A stretch of 64,000 nt of DNA, taken from NCBI RefSeq assembly GCF_002979775.1, contig NZ_PCPR01000009.1:62001-126000 (forward strand). Direction: 5' to 3'. Below the pieces are notes generated by a model. It had not been told where the DNA came from, ran no database searches, and was given only the letters and a program-made list of their open reading frames with translations. The translations under genes were made by a program, and so were the position numbers. This document shows positions 34,001 through 42,529 of the stretch, one piece after another. Numbering within the stretch: the first letter of the stretch is position 1; the number at the start of each line of letters is the position of its first letter. This stretch comes from Arthrobacter sp. MYb23. Lineage in GTDB: Bacteria; Actinomycetota; Actinomycetes; Actinomycetales; Micrococcaceae.

Positions 34001-35562
34001 AAGTAGTTCAGCACATTGAAGGAAGCCAGCTTGAGGTTGCCTCCAACATCCGCGGGACCGTCCGGCCGGGTGGTGGTGAAGCTTGCAGGCTGGACGGAGT
34101 CAGCGTTGGCAGCAGTCAGTGCGGTGAGGGGCTGGAACTTCCAGGAATTGTTGCCGTAGCCCAGGATGACATCGGTCCGGAACTGTGCCGGGGAGCCCAC
34201 GCGAACGGGATCAGAGGTGGTCAAGTACGGCAATTGCTGGGCCTTGGTGGTGGCGTCCTTGAGGAAGTTGGTGGACGCGCCGTCGTCGAGCTTGATGCCG
34301 CGCAGGGCGTTGTCCGCCACCACAGCCGCGTACTCGGCGGAGCCGTAGGCTGCCACCGCAGTGGGCTGCACCAGAGGGGATGTGCCGGCCGCGAGGCCGA
34401 TCTCGCCGTACTGGTTCAGGGAGTAGTTGTCCGTGACCGTGAAGTCACCCTGGGGAGCCAGGAGCATACCCTCCAGGCTTTCCCGCGCGGCCTCGTTTGC
34501 AGGCAAAGTGAACGGAGTGGACTTGACCTCCGGTGCCGCCTCGGTGAGTTTCTTCAATCCGGCGGCCTCTACGGTGAGCTGCGTTTGGCTGGCGAATTCG
34601 CTGACAACGCCGGTGAGTTGCAGGTAGTCGCCCGGCTGGACGGTGGCCGTCGTCGAGGGTGAATAGACGAACAAAGCGTCCGACGCCGTCCTTGCCGCCC
34701 CCGCGCTTTCGCCGCCGGTTCCGGCGGTCTGGACGTAGTAGCCGTTGAAGCCGCCGGTTGCGTAGACGGCTGTGACCTTGCCACTGGTGGTTACGGTGCT
34801 ACCCGCAAACGGACTGGACGTACCGGTTCCTTGGATCTCGGCGATGGCCTTGACGCCGGGCTCCGGTTGGGGATCAACCGGAGGAGTTCCGCCGCCGGTG
34901 GAAACCGTGGGGGTGATGGTGGCGTTCAGGCTGAAGTCAGCGGCATTGGAGTCGCTGTCCCCACCATTGGTGCGGTTCAGGCTCTTGACGTCCGTATTGC
35001 TGGTGGGTGCCGTGGCCGCGGCGGTCTCAAAGGTGTTGGACGTGCCGTAGCCGAGGAGGTCAGCGATGGCGGCGTTGCCCGTTACCGAACCCGCCGGAAG
35101 GGGAGAGACTGCGCCTGGCTGCTTGGCGAGGATCAGGGTTCCGGCAGTTCCGCCGGGGTTCAGCGTGCCGGTTGCCTGAACATCTGCAGCGGGCAGTTCT
35201 GGCGCCGTGGAAGTCCCGCTATTGGTGGCACCCTTGACCAGGAAGTACCCCTTTGGGGGAATGCTGCCAGCAAGGGGAGTGATCCCCGTGGGCGCTGCTG
35301 TAGCGGTGGCTGACCGGTACTGCAGCGACCAGCCCGCCAGGCTAACCGGTGCATCCGAGGAGTTGTAGAGCTCCACGAATTTATTCTTGAAGGCGGCCCC
35401 GCTGCTTCCGCCGCTGAGATAGGCCTCGTTGATCACCACCGGGGAGGTACCGGGTGCGGCAGGATCGTCCGCTGCCATGGCCGGGACGGCTGTCAGCGGG
35501 GCCGCAAGCAGCCCGACCGACAGGACCGTTCCCGCCAAGGATTTCCAATGCATAAATTTCAT
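31030..35562 (-). CDS. Secreted ExeM/NucH-type endonuclease fused to a 5'-nucleotidase
   Basis: 1510 residues. A signal peptide with AVPAMAA is at about 25-31. Domains in order: lamin-tail domain (about 40-170), an OB-like nuclease-associated domain (about 235-345), an endonuclease/exonuclease/phosphatase domain (about 505-830; LASFNVLNYF, VSLEEIEN, IGDFNAYSKEDP, SDHDPVVVG), a metallophosphatase 5'-nucleotidase (about 845-1110; INDFHGRID, GDNIG, GNHEFDGGW, FTGHTHKEY) and its C-terminal domain (about 1125-1360; VNPGGLRNEL). A beta-rich stretch and a short WYDIVGWLRYAFAWLEY tail close it. It probably degrades extracellular DNA to nucleosides and phosphate. Confidence 0.92.
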   Translation of the reverse strand: MKFMHWKSLAGTVLSVGLLAAPLTAVPAMAADDPAAPGTSPVVINEAYLSGGSSGAAFKNKFVELYNSSDAPVSLAGWSLQYRSATATAAPTGITPLAGSIPPKGYFLVKGATNSGTSTAPELPAADVQATGTLNPGGTAGTLILAKQPGAVSPLPAGSVTGNAAIADLLGYGTSNTFETAAATAPTSNTDVKSLNRTNGGDSDSNAADFSLNATITPTVSTGGGTPPVDPQPEPGVKAIAEIQGTGTSSPFAGSTVTTSGKVTAVYATGGFNGYYVQTAGTGGESAGAARTASDALFVYSPSTTATVQPGDYLQLTGVVSEFASQTQLTVEAAGLKKLTEAAPEVKSTPFTLPANEAARESLEGMLLAPQGDFTVTDNYSLNQYGEIGLAAGTSPLVQPTAVAAYGSAEYAAVVADNALRGIKLDDGASTNFLKDATTKAQQLPYLTTSDPVRVGSPAQFRTDVILGYGNNSWKFQPLTALTAANADSVQPASFTTTRPDGPADVGGNLKLASFNVLNYFPATGDQLAGCVFYTDRDGNPITVKEGCNARGAANAENFERQQTKIVAAITKSGADVVSLEEIENSAQFGKNRDDALSKLVDALNVKTPGVWDYVRTPANAPPLSDEDMIRTAFIFKKAVAEPVGESIIHNDTVAFASARKPLAQVFKPVGGADDKKFIAIVNHFKSKGSAATPDDTDKGQGASNIARTKQAESLLAFSKDLQASKGTDKVFLIGDFNAYSKEDPINVLTGAGYTDLEVGTGKHSYLFGGMVGSLDHILASPAAHKVVTGTDIWNINSVESVALEYSRYNNNVTNYYAGDEFRASDHDPVVVGLNLTADEATTVDLQFLGINDFHGRIDSNTVLFAGTVEKLRAAAAPGATAFISAGDNIGASLFASSVAKDQPTIDVLNALELQASAVGNHEFDGGWADLRDRVVAGGSNAKFAYLGANVYQKGTTTPVLPEYKVLDMNGMRVAVIGTVTQEVPSLVTPAGIADLEFGDPVEAINRVAAKIKAENLADLIVVENHDGAASGTPEGATLEQEVAAGGPFAKLVNETTPDVAAIFTGHTHKEYAWDAPVLDANGQPTGKTRPIVQTGNYGENVGSVTLTVDTASKTVKAYKAAVVDRTTETAESLVAAYPRVAAVKTIVDKALAQAAEIGNQPVGAVTADITTAFTPDPTGGAPKRDDRASESTLGNLVADSLVDTLKAPELGAAEIGVVNPGGLRNELYYAPDGTITYAEANAVLPFVNNLWTTSLTGAQFKTLLEQQWQTNADGTIPSRPYQQLGVSKNVNYTYDAARPAGDRITGIWVNGAVIDPAKQYRIGTFSFLATGGDNFRIFKEGSNTKDTGLVDRDAWIKYLQAHNPVSPDFARRSVAVANTTAAEVKAGDSIALAVSKLNLTSIGSPANATLNAVFLDSKGTAVALGAVPVTAGAATVDLKVPAAAAAGTGTLVLTAVESGTVVKALVQVAESGPNPPQCTAPTKPSKWYDIVGWLRYAFAWLEYQRCLRG

Positions 35563-35699
35563 CCGCTCGAACTTTCATCAGTGAGCCCTGTGGAGCTCCA
35601 TGAATGGCGCCCACTGTCTTGTGAAGTGGGCGAATGCCGGAAGTTACTCCCGGGTAAAGCTGCCTCGGACCTAGCTGAACACGGACGGATGAATGGAGG

Positions 35700-35739
35700 G
35701 TTGACCCAGGGTCAACAATGAGGGACCGTGCAACGGTCC
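35700..35739. terminator. Two short palindromes downstream of the VOC gene
   Basis: GTTGACCC-A-GGGTCAAC (35700-35716) and GGACCGT-GCA-ACGGTCC (35723-35739) follow the VOC stop on the minus strand. They are also upstream of the nuclease gene, so the first could equally be an operator. Confidence 0.4.
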
Positions 35740-35752
35740 GGTAGTTCCACGA

Positions 35753-36538
35753 CTAGCTGGTTTGACCCAAATCCTGGATGACCTTGAAGACAGCTCCGGT
35801 GGGGTCCGACAAGGTGGCCAACCGGCCGAAAGGTGTGTCCTCCGCGGGCTGCATGACGGTGGCCCCCAGGGCCGTGGCTTGCTCCACACTGGCGTCTGTG
35901 TCCGCTACCGCGAAGTACACACTCCACATGGAGGGGACTTGTTCGGGCAGGAAGCCTGAGGCATCCATGATGCCTGCCTTGGCGTTATCACCGGCCCCAA
36001 GCGTTACGTAACGGAATTCCGGGGTGTCGCTCATGACTGACGTGTCCCAGCCAAAGACCTTCTGGTAGAAGGTGACAGCTGACTCGTAGTCCTTGGCGAG
36101 TAGTTCGTGCCAGGCAGGGGCACCTGCCTCCGCCGCCACCTCGTAGCCCTTCATCCCACCGAACTGCCAAGCACCAATGGCGGCGCCGGAGGCATCTGCG
36201 TACATGGCCATGCTGCCTTGCTCAGGGACCTCCATGGGCTCCAGGAGCACCTGTCCGCCGTTGGCCGCCGCGGCTGCGGTAGTGGCTGCGATGTCGTCAG
36301 TGCGCAGGTAAGTGGACCACACGTCCGGCATGGCACCCATATCCGCCTGCTTCTCCATGATGCCCGCAACCATTCGGCCGTCCTTGGAGGCCGTGATGTA
36401 GCCGCCGTACGTCTCCTGGTCTCCGGTTTCGTAGGTCCAGCCGAAAAGTGCCGTGTAAAAGGCTTTGGCTTTCTCCGTTTCGGACGTCACAAGGTCGATC
36501 CAGCAAGGGGAACCGGGAGTGATTTCAGGCTTGGGCAT
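35753..36538 (-). CDS. VOC-family (glyoxalase-like) protein with two domains
   Basis: 261 residues. There are two vicinal-oxygen-chelate modules. The first (about 8-125) begins GSPCWIDLVTSETEKAKAFYTALFGW; the second (about 138-258) contains APAWHELLAKDYESAVTFYQKVFGW and ends DPTGAVFKVIQDLG. Proteins of this type bind small molecules or metals; 27-kDa antigen-like members are common in actinobacteria. No catalytic assignment can be made. It is not in an operon, and a tRNA-Ser gene lies upstream on the same strand. Confidence 0.88.
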   Translation of the reverse strand: MPKPEITPGSPCWIDLVTSETEKAKAFYTALFGWTYETGDQETYGGYITASKDGRMVAGIMEKQADMGAMPDVWSTYLRTDDIAATTAAAAANGGQVLLEPMEVPEQGSMAMYADASGAAIGAWQFGGMKGYEVAAEAGAPAWHELLAKDYESAVTFYQKVFGWDTSVMSDTPEFRYVTLGAGDNAKAGIMDASGFLPEQVPSMWSVYFAVADTDASVEQATALGATVMQPAEDTPFGRLATLSDPTGAVFKVIQDLGQTS

Positions 36539-36692
36539 GGGTGAGGCTCCTGTTGTTATGCCGCTGCAAAAGCTGCAGCTGATGTCTGCGATGTGGAGAC
36601 AGACAGAACACTATGTGGGGCCTCTGACAGTTTCAATGATTTTCCGGTTGTCAGTTCTCAGTTCCGTACGGGAGCTTCGCCTCAGACACAAA

Positions 36693-36722
36693 GATGCCCC
36701 GGGTCCTGGGACCCGGGGCATC
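36693..36722 (-). terminator. Terminator of tRNA-Ser(TGA)
   Basis: GATGCCCCGGGTCC and GGACCCGGGGCATC are perfectly complementary, immediately 3' of the tRNA on the minus strand, followed by TTTGTG. Confidence 0.75.
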
Positions 36723-36729
36723 TTACTTG

Positions 36730-36817
36730 CGGAAGGTAAGGGATTTGAACCCTTGGTACGGGGTTACCGCACACTGGTTTTCAAGACCAGCTCCTTAGGC
36801 CGCTCGGACAACCTTCC
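36730..36817 (-). tRNA. tRNA-Ser (anticodon TGA)
   Basis: 88 bases with a long variable arm. The acceptor stem is GGAAGGT/ACCTTCC with discriminator G. The anticodon stem CTGGT/ACCAG encloses CTTGAAA, giving TGA. The T loop is GGTTCAAATCC. Confidence 0.97.
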
Positions 36818-36919
36818 TCGCCTAGTAGTGTTTCATAGGGAGTTGGCTGTTCCAAAACATCACGTCTTCCGGCCCCTGCCCCGGGGTCCGGAAGACAAGC
36901 AAGAAACCGGGAGTTCGTC

Positions 36920-37903
36920 ATGAAAGCCGTCTACATCTCAGAGCCGGGCGGGCCCGAAGTCCTCGAAATCCGCGAGGTCCCTTCTCCGGTGCCCGGCGAG
37001 GGCGAGGTCCTGATCGACGTCGTGGCTGCGGGGTTGAACCGGGCGGACGTCCAGCAGCGGAGAGGGTTCTACCCGCCGCCCCCGGGTGCATCGGAAGTAC
37101 CAGGCCTGGAAGTTTCCGGCCGCATTGCCGCCTTCGGCCCCGGCGTCACCAAAGCATTCTCCGTGGGAGACAAGGTGGTGGCATTGTTGTCCGGCGGTGG
37201 CTACGCCCAGCAGGTGGCAGTCCCGGCGGAGCAAGTATTGCGGGTTCCCGAAGGCGTGGACCTGATAACAGCGGCCTCCCTGCCTGAAGTTGCAGCCACC
37301 GTGTACTCCAACCTGATCATGACCGCACAGCTGCAACCCGGCGAGACCGTACTCATCCACGGCGCAACCGGCGGCATTGGCACCATGGCCATTCAACTGG
37401 CCAAAGCCTATGGTGCAAAGGTGGCAACCACGGCCGGAACTGACGAGAAAGTAGGCACAGCCAAGGCCTTCCTCGGCGCCGATATCGCCATCAACTACAC
37501 CGAAGAAGAGTTCGCTGAAAGCCTCAAGGCGCACAACGGAGGCAAAGGCGCGGACGTGATCCTCGACGTCGTGGGCGCCAAATACCTGCAGCAAAACATC
37601 GACGCACTCGCCGACTACGGACGACTCATCGTCATCGGCCTGCAAGGCGGCGCAAAAGCCGAGATCAACCTCGGGCAACTCCTCAGTAAAAGGGCGGCCG
37701 TCATCGGAACAGCGCTGAGGCCGAGGCCGGTTGCGGAAAAGGGAATCATCATGTCCGCGGTCCGCGAGTTCGTTTGGCCCATGATCACTGACGGCAGGAT
37801 CCGGCCCCTCGTCGCCAAGTCCTTCCCTCTGGAGCAGGTTCGCGAAGCGCACCAGTACTTCGACTCCGGTGAACACGTGGGCAAGGTCCTCCTGCTCCTC
37901 TGA
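36920..37903 (+). CDS. NAD(P)H-quinone oxidoreductase, zinc-free MDR family
   Basis: 327 residues. The N-terminus MKAVYISEPGGPEVLEIREV and the segment AAGLNRADVQQRRGFYPPPP are typical of PIG3/QOR-type quinone reductases. The NADPH-binding motif is LIHGATGGIGTMAIQLAKAYG. No zinc-binding Cys cluster is present. It performs NADPH-dependent reduction of quinones or enones in the cytosol. A PadR regulator starts 42 bases downstream and may be co-transcribed. Confidence 0.92.
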   Translation: MKAVYISEPGGPEVLEIREVPSPVPGEGEVLIDVVAAGLNRADVQQRRGFYPPPPGASEVPGLEVSGRIAAFGPGVTKAFSVGDKVVALLSGGGYAQQVAVPAEQVLRVPEGVDLITAASLPEVAATVYSNLIMTAQLQPGETVLIHGATGGIGTMAIQLAKAYGAKVATTAGTDEKVGTAKAFLGADIAINYTEEEFAESLKAHNGGKGADVILDVVGAKYLQQNIDALADYGRLIVIGLQGGAKAEINLGQLLSKRAAVIGTALRPRPVAEKGIIMSAVREFVWPMITDGRIRPLVAKSFPLEQVREAHQYFDSGEHVGKVLLLL

Positions 37904-37945
37904 TCCACCCCCTCACGCGTGTCCGTCACTGCAGCAAGGAGCCAC

Positions 37946-38512
37946 ATGTCCATCCGGCACAGCCTGCTGGCCCTGCTCCAGGACCAGCCGCGCTACGGCT
38001 ATGAGCTGCGGGTCGAATTCGAGGACCGTACAGGGGCTGCCTGGCCGTTGAACATCGGGCAGGTCTACACCACCCTGGACCGGCTTGAGCGCGACGGTCT
38101 GGTCAGCAAAGACGGCGACGACGGCGGCGGGCACGTCATCTACAGCATCACTGACGCCGGGGCTGAGGAAGTCGAGGCATGGTTCGCCGGTGCAGTGGAC
38201 CGGGGCAATCCTCCACGGAACGAAATCGCCATCAAGTTGGCGCTCGCAGTGACGATTCCGGGCGTGGACACTTCCGCGGTGATCCAGTCCCAGCGCGAGG
38301 TCTCGGTCAAAGCCCTGCAGGAGCACACGCAGGCCAGGAAAGTGGTCTCGGCCAACCAACGGTCCTCGGATACTGCCTGGCTCCTGGTGCTCGATTCCTT
38401 GATTTTCCAAGCTGAAGCGGAAGTCCGCTGGTTGGATCTCTGTGAGGCCCGTATGGTCCAAGGCCAGGTGAACGGATCGGCCCAAGCGGCGTCTCCCCGG
38501 CGGCAGGGCTGA
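37946..38512 (+). CDS. PadR-family transcriptional regulator
   Basis: 188 residues from ATG at 37946, which has AAGGAG 5-10 bases upstream; an in-frame GTG nine codons earlier lacks a good site. The PadR winged helix reads RHSLLALLQDQPRYGYELRVEF and GQVYTTLDRLERDGLVSKDG. The C-terminal half is a helical dimerisation region. It probably controls the preceding quinone reductase gene or itself. PadR proteins sense small aromatics or drugs; the ligand is not inferable. Confidence 0.88.
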   Translation: MSIRHSLLALLQDQPRYGYELRVEFEDRTGAAWPLNIGQVYTTLDRLERDGLVSKDGDDGGGHVIYSITDAGAEEVEAWFAGAVDRGNPPRNEIAIKLALAVTIPGVDTSAVIQSQREVSVKALQEHTQARKVVSANQRSSDTAWLLVLDSLIFQAEAEVRWLDLCEARMVQGQVNGSAQAASPRRQG

Positions 38513-38691
38513 CGTCCGGCGCAGGGGAATGACCGTTCACCGCGTACCTGCAGACGATTGGCGTGTACCGCCCTATCCTGTCCGTGTCGGTTGTTACGGT
38601 GAAGAGAAGTACCCGACGCCGCGGTCCCCACCGCCGCTGTTTGAATCACCGCAGCAGTACCCGTCACCGCAGCAGTTCTCAAGGAGGAGAT

Positions 38692-40962
38692 ATGGGCAAG
38701 ATTTCTGACCAATCCAAACTCGCGGAAGGACTGGATCCCACGCTGCCTCCTCCGGCTGTGGAGGACTCCGTGCGTGAAGCTGAGGAAAGCCGGTGGACCC
38801 CGGCCAAGATCGGTCTTTGGATTGCCATTTCGCTGCTGGGAGCGGTGGCGTGGTTTATGCTCGCACTGGTGCGCGGCGAAACCGTGAATGCCATCTGGTT
38901 CGTTTTCGCGGCTGTTTGCACCTACTTGATCGGCTACCGCTTCTACTCCAAGGTTATTGAGCGTTACTTGCTCAAGCCGGACGACCGCCGCGCCACTCCT
39001 GCTGAGTACAAAGCTGATGGCAAGGACTACGTCCGTACTGACAGGAACGTATTGTTCGGCCACCACTTCGCCGCCATCGCCGGCGCCGGACCGCTGGTGG
39101 GCCCTGTCATCGCGGCTCAGATGGGCTACCTTCCCGGCACTATCTGGATCATCATCGGCGTCGTTCTTGCCGGCGCCGTGCAGGACTACCTGGTCATGTT
39201 CTTCTCCATGCGCCGCGGTGGCCGTTCACTTGGCCAGATGGCCCGCGAGGAGCTCGGTGTCATTGGCGGTACGGCGGCCTTGGTGGCCACGCTGCTGATC
39301 ATGATCATTATTGTGGCCATCCTTGCCCTGGTAGTGGTCAACGCCCTGGGTGAAAGCCCGTGGGGCGTGTTCTCGGTGGGCATGACCATCCCCATTGCGC
39401 TGTTCATGGGTGTCTACCTGCGATTCATCCGGCCGGGCAAGGTGATGGAGGTGTCCATCATCGGCTTCGTCCTGCTGATGGCTGCCATCATTGGTGGCGG
39501 CGCCGTTGCCGGAACGGAGTGGGGCGCGGCCTTCTTCCACCTGGACAAGGTCACCATTGCCTGGGGCATCATCATTTACGGATTCATCGCCGCGATCCTG
39601 CCAGTCTGGTTGCTTCTTGCCCCGCGCGATTACCTCTCCACGTTCATGAAGATCGGCGTGATCGTGATGCTCGCGCTCGCCATCATTGTGGTGCGCCCGG
39701 AGATCACCGTCCCGGCGTTCAGTGAGTTCGCCGGCAGGGAAAACGGCCCCGTGTTCTCCGGTGCCCTGTTCCCCTTCCTGTTCGTCACTATCGCCTGTGG
39801 CGCCCTGTCCGGATTCCACGCACTCATTTCTTCCGGAACCACGCCCAAACTGATCGAGAAAGAGCGGCAAACCCGCTTCATCGGTTACGGCGGCATGTTG
39901 ATGGAATCCTTCGTGGCCATCATGGCTTTGGTAGCGGCAATCTCGATCGACCGTGGCATTTACTTCGCCATGAACGCACCCCTGGCTCTCACCGGCGGCA
40001 CCGTGGAGTCTGCAGCGCAATGGGTTAACAGCCTTGGTTTGGCCAACGTGAACATCACCCCGGACGTGCTGGAGCAGACCGCGAAGGACGTGGGCGAGGA
40101 AAGCATCATTTCCCGTTCCGGCGGCGCTCCCACCTTGGCTGTCGGCTTGGCGCACATCATGCAGCAGTTCATTGGCGGACCCGGAATGATGGCTTTCTGG
40201 TACCACTTCGCCATCATGTTCGAAGCACTGTTCATCCTTACCGCCGTAGACGCCGGAACCCGCGTGGCGCGGTTCATGCTCCAGGACTCCATTGGCAACT
40301 TCATTCCCAAGTTCAAGGAAGCCTCATGGCGTCCCGGGGCCTGGCTGTGCACAGCCATCATGGTGGCAGCGTGGGGCGCGGTGTTGATCATGGGTGTCAC
40401 CGATCCGCTGGGCGGCATCAACACGCTGTTCCCGTTGTTCGGCATCGCCAACCAGTTGCTGGCAGCCATTGCGCTGGCTGTGTGCCTGGCCATCACGGCC
40501 AAACGCGGAGTGTTCAAATGGCTGTGGATCGTGGCAGTTCCGCTGGCTTTCGCGGCCGTCGTGACCATCACCGCCAGCTTCCACAAGATCTTCTCGCCGG
40601 TCCCGGCAGTGGGCTACTTTGCCAACAACCAGGCGTTCTCCAAGGCCCTGGCTGACGGAAAGACGGAGTTTGGCACTGCCAAGACCGTTGCCGCCATGGA
40701 GGCCGTGGTCCGCAACACCATGATCCAAGGCGTGCTCTCCGTCATCTTCGTGACCCTGAGCATCATCGTGATCGTTGCCGCACTCCTGGCAACCATCAAA
40801 GCAATCCGCGCAGGCGGCGGCCAGGATAATGAAGACCCACCCGTTCCTTCCAAGGTGTACGCACCGGCAGGGCTGTTCCCCACCACTGCCGAGAAGAAGT
40901 TGCTCGCAGAATGGAACGCCCTGCCGGTGGAGAAGCGGACCCAAAAGGCCGGCCACCACTGA
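38692..40962 (+). CDS. cstA: Carbon starvation protein CstA family transporter
   Basis: 756 residues from ATG at 38692 with AAGGAGGAG directly upstream; the frame is open further back without a start signal. There are about 16-18 membrane segments. Family motifs include FGHHFAAIAGAGPLVGPVIAAQ, then LPVWLLLAPRDYLSTFMKIG, and GFHALISSGTTPKLI. CstA/BtsT proteins import pyruvate or peptides, depending on the member. A YbdD/YjiX gene follows, as is usual for this family. Confidence 0.95.
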   Translation: MGKISDQSKLAEGLDPTLPPPAVEDSVREAEESRWTPAKIGLWIAISLLGAVAWFMLALVRGETVNAIWFVFAAVCTYLIGYRFYSKVIERYLLKPDDRRATPAEYKADGKDYVRTDRNVLFGHHFAAIAGAGPLVGPVIAAQMGYLPGTIWIIIGVVLAGAVQDYLVMFFSMRRGGRSLGQMAREELGVIGGTAALVATLLIMIIIVAILALVVVNALGESPWGVFSVGMTIPIALFMGVYLRFIRPGKVMEVSIIGFVLLMAAIIGGGAVAGTEWGAAFFHLDKVTIAWGIIIYGFIAAILPVWLLLAPRDYLSTFMKIGVIVMLALAIIVVRPEITVPAFSEFAGRENGPVFSGALFPFLFVTIACGALSGFHALISSGTTPKLIEKERQTRFIGYGGMLMESFVAIMALVAAISIDRGIYFAMNAPLALTGGTVESAAQWVNSLGLANVNITPDVLEQTAKDVGEESIISRSGGAPTLAVGLAHIMQQFIGGPGMMAFWYHFAIMFEALFILTAVDAGTRVARFMLQDSIGNFIPKFKEASWRPGAWLCTAIMVAAWGAVLIMGVTDPLGGINTLFPLFGIANQLLAAIALAVCLAITAKRGVFKWLWIVAVPLAFAAVVTITASFHKIFSPVPAVGYFANNQAFSKALADGKTEFGTAKTVAAMEAVVRNTMIQGVLSVIFVTLSIIVIVAALLATIKAIRAGGGQDNEDPPVPSKVYAPAGLFPTTAEKKLLAEWNALPVEKRTQKAGHH

Positions 40963-41008
40963 TGAACACCACCATGATGAACGGCACCACTCATGAAGTG
41001 CGCAGCTG

Positions 41009-41200
41009 ATGAATACCGTCGTTAGGGGCCTTCGGGGCTTTGCCACCTACATGGGCTCGCTCATGGGGGCTGATGCCTACCGGAAGTACCTGGAACACTT
41101 CGAAGCCACCGGCCATTCCGGTCCCGCCATGACCGAACGCGAGTTCTGGCGGGACCGGATGGATCGGCAGGACAGCAACCCGCAAGGCAGGTGCTGCTGA
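41009..41200 (+). CDS. YbdD/YjiX family small protein
   Basis: 63 residues. It contains the family features YMGSLMGADAYRKYLEH, MTEREFWRDRMDRQD and a C-terminal GRCC. These small proteins are encoded next to cstA/btsT and are thought to assist the transporter. It starts 46 bases after cstA and is almost certainly in the same transcript. Confidence 0.9.
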   Translation: MNTVVRGLRGFATYMGSLMGADAYRKYLEHFEATGHSGPAMTEREFWRDRMDRQDSNPQGRCC

Positions 41201-41292
41201 CGTAAGCGTCCGGTACTAAGTTTCGCTACGAACGAAGTCCAAAACCAGGGCTTGGACAGGGGTTCGCGTGAAGCACGTGAGAGTATGAACGG

Positions 41293-41943
41293 ATGAGCGA
41301 TCTGAACAACATTCAGCCCAAGGATGAGGCTTCGGACGACACCCCCGTGGAGGGAACCACGCTGGACGAGGGCCTTGAGCAGCCCGGGGGACAGCACCCG
41401 GTGGCGGATGAGGTGGCGAAGGATGCCAAACTCAAAGCCAACCTTCACGAACTTGTTGATGAGCCGGCCAAGGTGATGAGGATCGGCACCATGATCCGCC
41501 AGCTCCTGGAGGAAGTTAAAGCAGCGCCCTTGGACGACGCCGCCCGCGGTCGCCTAGCCGAGATCCACGAGCGGTCCATCAAGGAACTCGAGGATGGGCT
41601 GGCTCCGGAACTCATCGAGGAACTGGAACGCATCAGCTTGCCTTTCCCTGACGAGAAAGCGCCCTCCGATGCGGAGCTTCGCATTGCGCAGGCGCAACTC
41701 GTTGGCTGGCTGGAGGGCTTGTTTCATGGCATCCAGGCTGCCATCGCCGCGCAGCAGGCTGCCAAGGAACACGCGGCCGCGCAGATGCAGCTCCGTCAGC
41801 TCCCGCCGGGAACTGTCATTGCGCCGGGCATCGTCATTGGCGAGAACGGCCAACCGCAGCGGGCGGCTGCACCCGGTGCGCCCGGTGCTGCCAACCAAGG
41901 CCGCCGGGAAGACCCCGATCACGGCCCGGGCCAGTACCTCTGA
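41293..41943 (+). CDS. bpa: Bacterial proteasome activator (Bpa)
   Basis: 216 residues. The central helical bundle (about 45-160) has LVDEPAKVMRIGTMIRQLLEEV and LERISLPFPDEKAPSDAELRIAQAQLVGWLEGLFHGIQ. The C-terminus ends GPGQYL, the proteasome-docking tail that opens the 20S gate. Bpa forms dodecameric rings that feed unfolded proteins to the 20S proteasome without ATP. No other proteasome genes are in the window. The tail between the helices and GQYL is disordered and Ala/Pro/Gly-rich. Confidence 0.93.
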   Translation: MSDLNNIQPKDEASDDTPVEGTTLDEGLEQPGGQHPVADEVAKDAKLKANLHELVDEPAKVMRIGTMIRQLLEEVKAAPLDDAARGRLAEIHERSIKELEDGLAPELIEELERISLPFPDEKAPSDAELRIAQAQLVGWLEGLFHGIQAAIAAQQAAKEHAAAQMQLRQLPPGTVIAPGIVIGENGQPQRAAAPGAPGAANQGRREDPDHGPGQYL

Positions 41944-41951
41944 GTTCGCAG

Positions 41952-42392
41952 GTGGGTTTCTTTGGGGCCGTCCGGCAAGGGCGTAAGGACGATCTGGAGC
42001 TTGGCAAGGGGCTGTGGCGCCGCGCCCATGACCGTTTTCACCGGGGACTGGACCGGTACCACCAAGTCCTTGAGGGTGTTGATGATGAGCAGCTCTACAA
42101 CGAGCTCGTGCAAATAGCCAACGAGCTGGCCGAATTGTCCTCACGCGTGAGGACCATCTGTGTTGAGGCGCAGAAAAGGTCTCCGAGTGACGGTCTGGAT
42201 GTCCCGGGAGCGCTTGCCGGTGTGCACCGCGCGCTGTCTAAAGCAGGAAATTCCTTGGCCACCACTGCTGAGGCTGCGGCCATGTTGAGGTTGGCGGTGG
42301 GGCCTGTTCCCGTTGGCGCGTTATCGGTGAGGCGCCGGGCCGAGTCGGTCTTCGAGCAGGTTGCCGACGCGGAGCGTCAACTCGGCGCCTGA
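41952..42392 (+). CDS. Conserved hypothetical helical protein downstream of bpa
   Basis: 146 residues, GTG start 8 bases after bpa; the reading frame is compact and co-directional. It is predicted all-helical (LYNELVQIANELAELSSRVRTI), with a basic N-terminus and no membrane span. I do not recognise the family. Its closeness to bpa suggests co-expression, and a proteasome-related role is possible but unproven. Confidence 0.7.
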   Translation: MGFFGAVRQGRKDDLELGKGLWRRAHDRFHRGLDRYHQVLEGVDDEQLYNELVQIANELAELSSRVRTICVEAQKRSPSDGLDVPGALAGVHRALSKAGNSLATTAEAAAMLRLAVGPVPVGALSVRRRAESVFEQVADAERQLGA

Positions 42393-42529
42393 GGCTGACA
42401 TTGGCTAATGGTGCGCGTGTGCAACTACCAGCGTGCGCTCTTATTCCCTGCATGCAAAAAGTTACGCGCATAGCTGATCTGCGTAATATTCCGAGCTTTT
42501 GGTGGCCCGAGGCTGGCAGGATGGCAGAC

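Noticed and set aside
38638..38682. CACCGCAGCAGT-like direct repeats in the cstA leader
   Set aside because: Two short copies in GC-rich sequence, with no support for a regulatory role.
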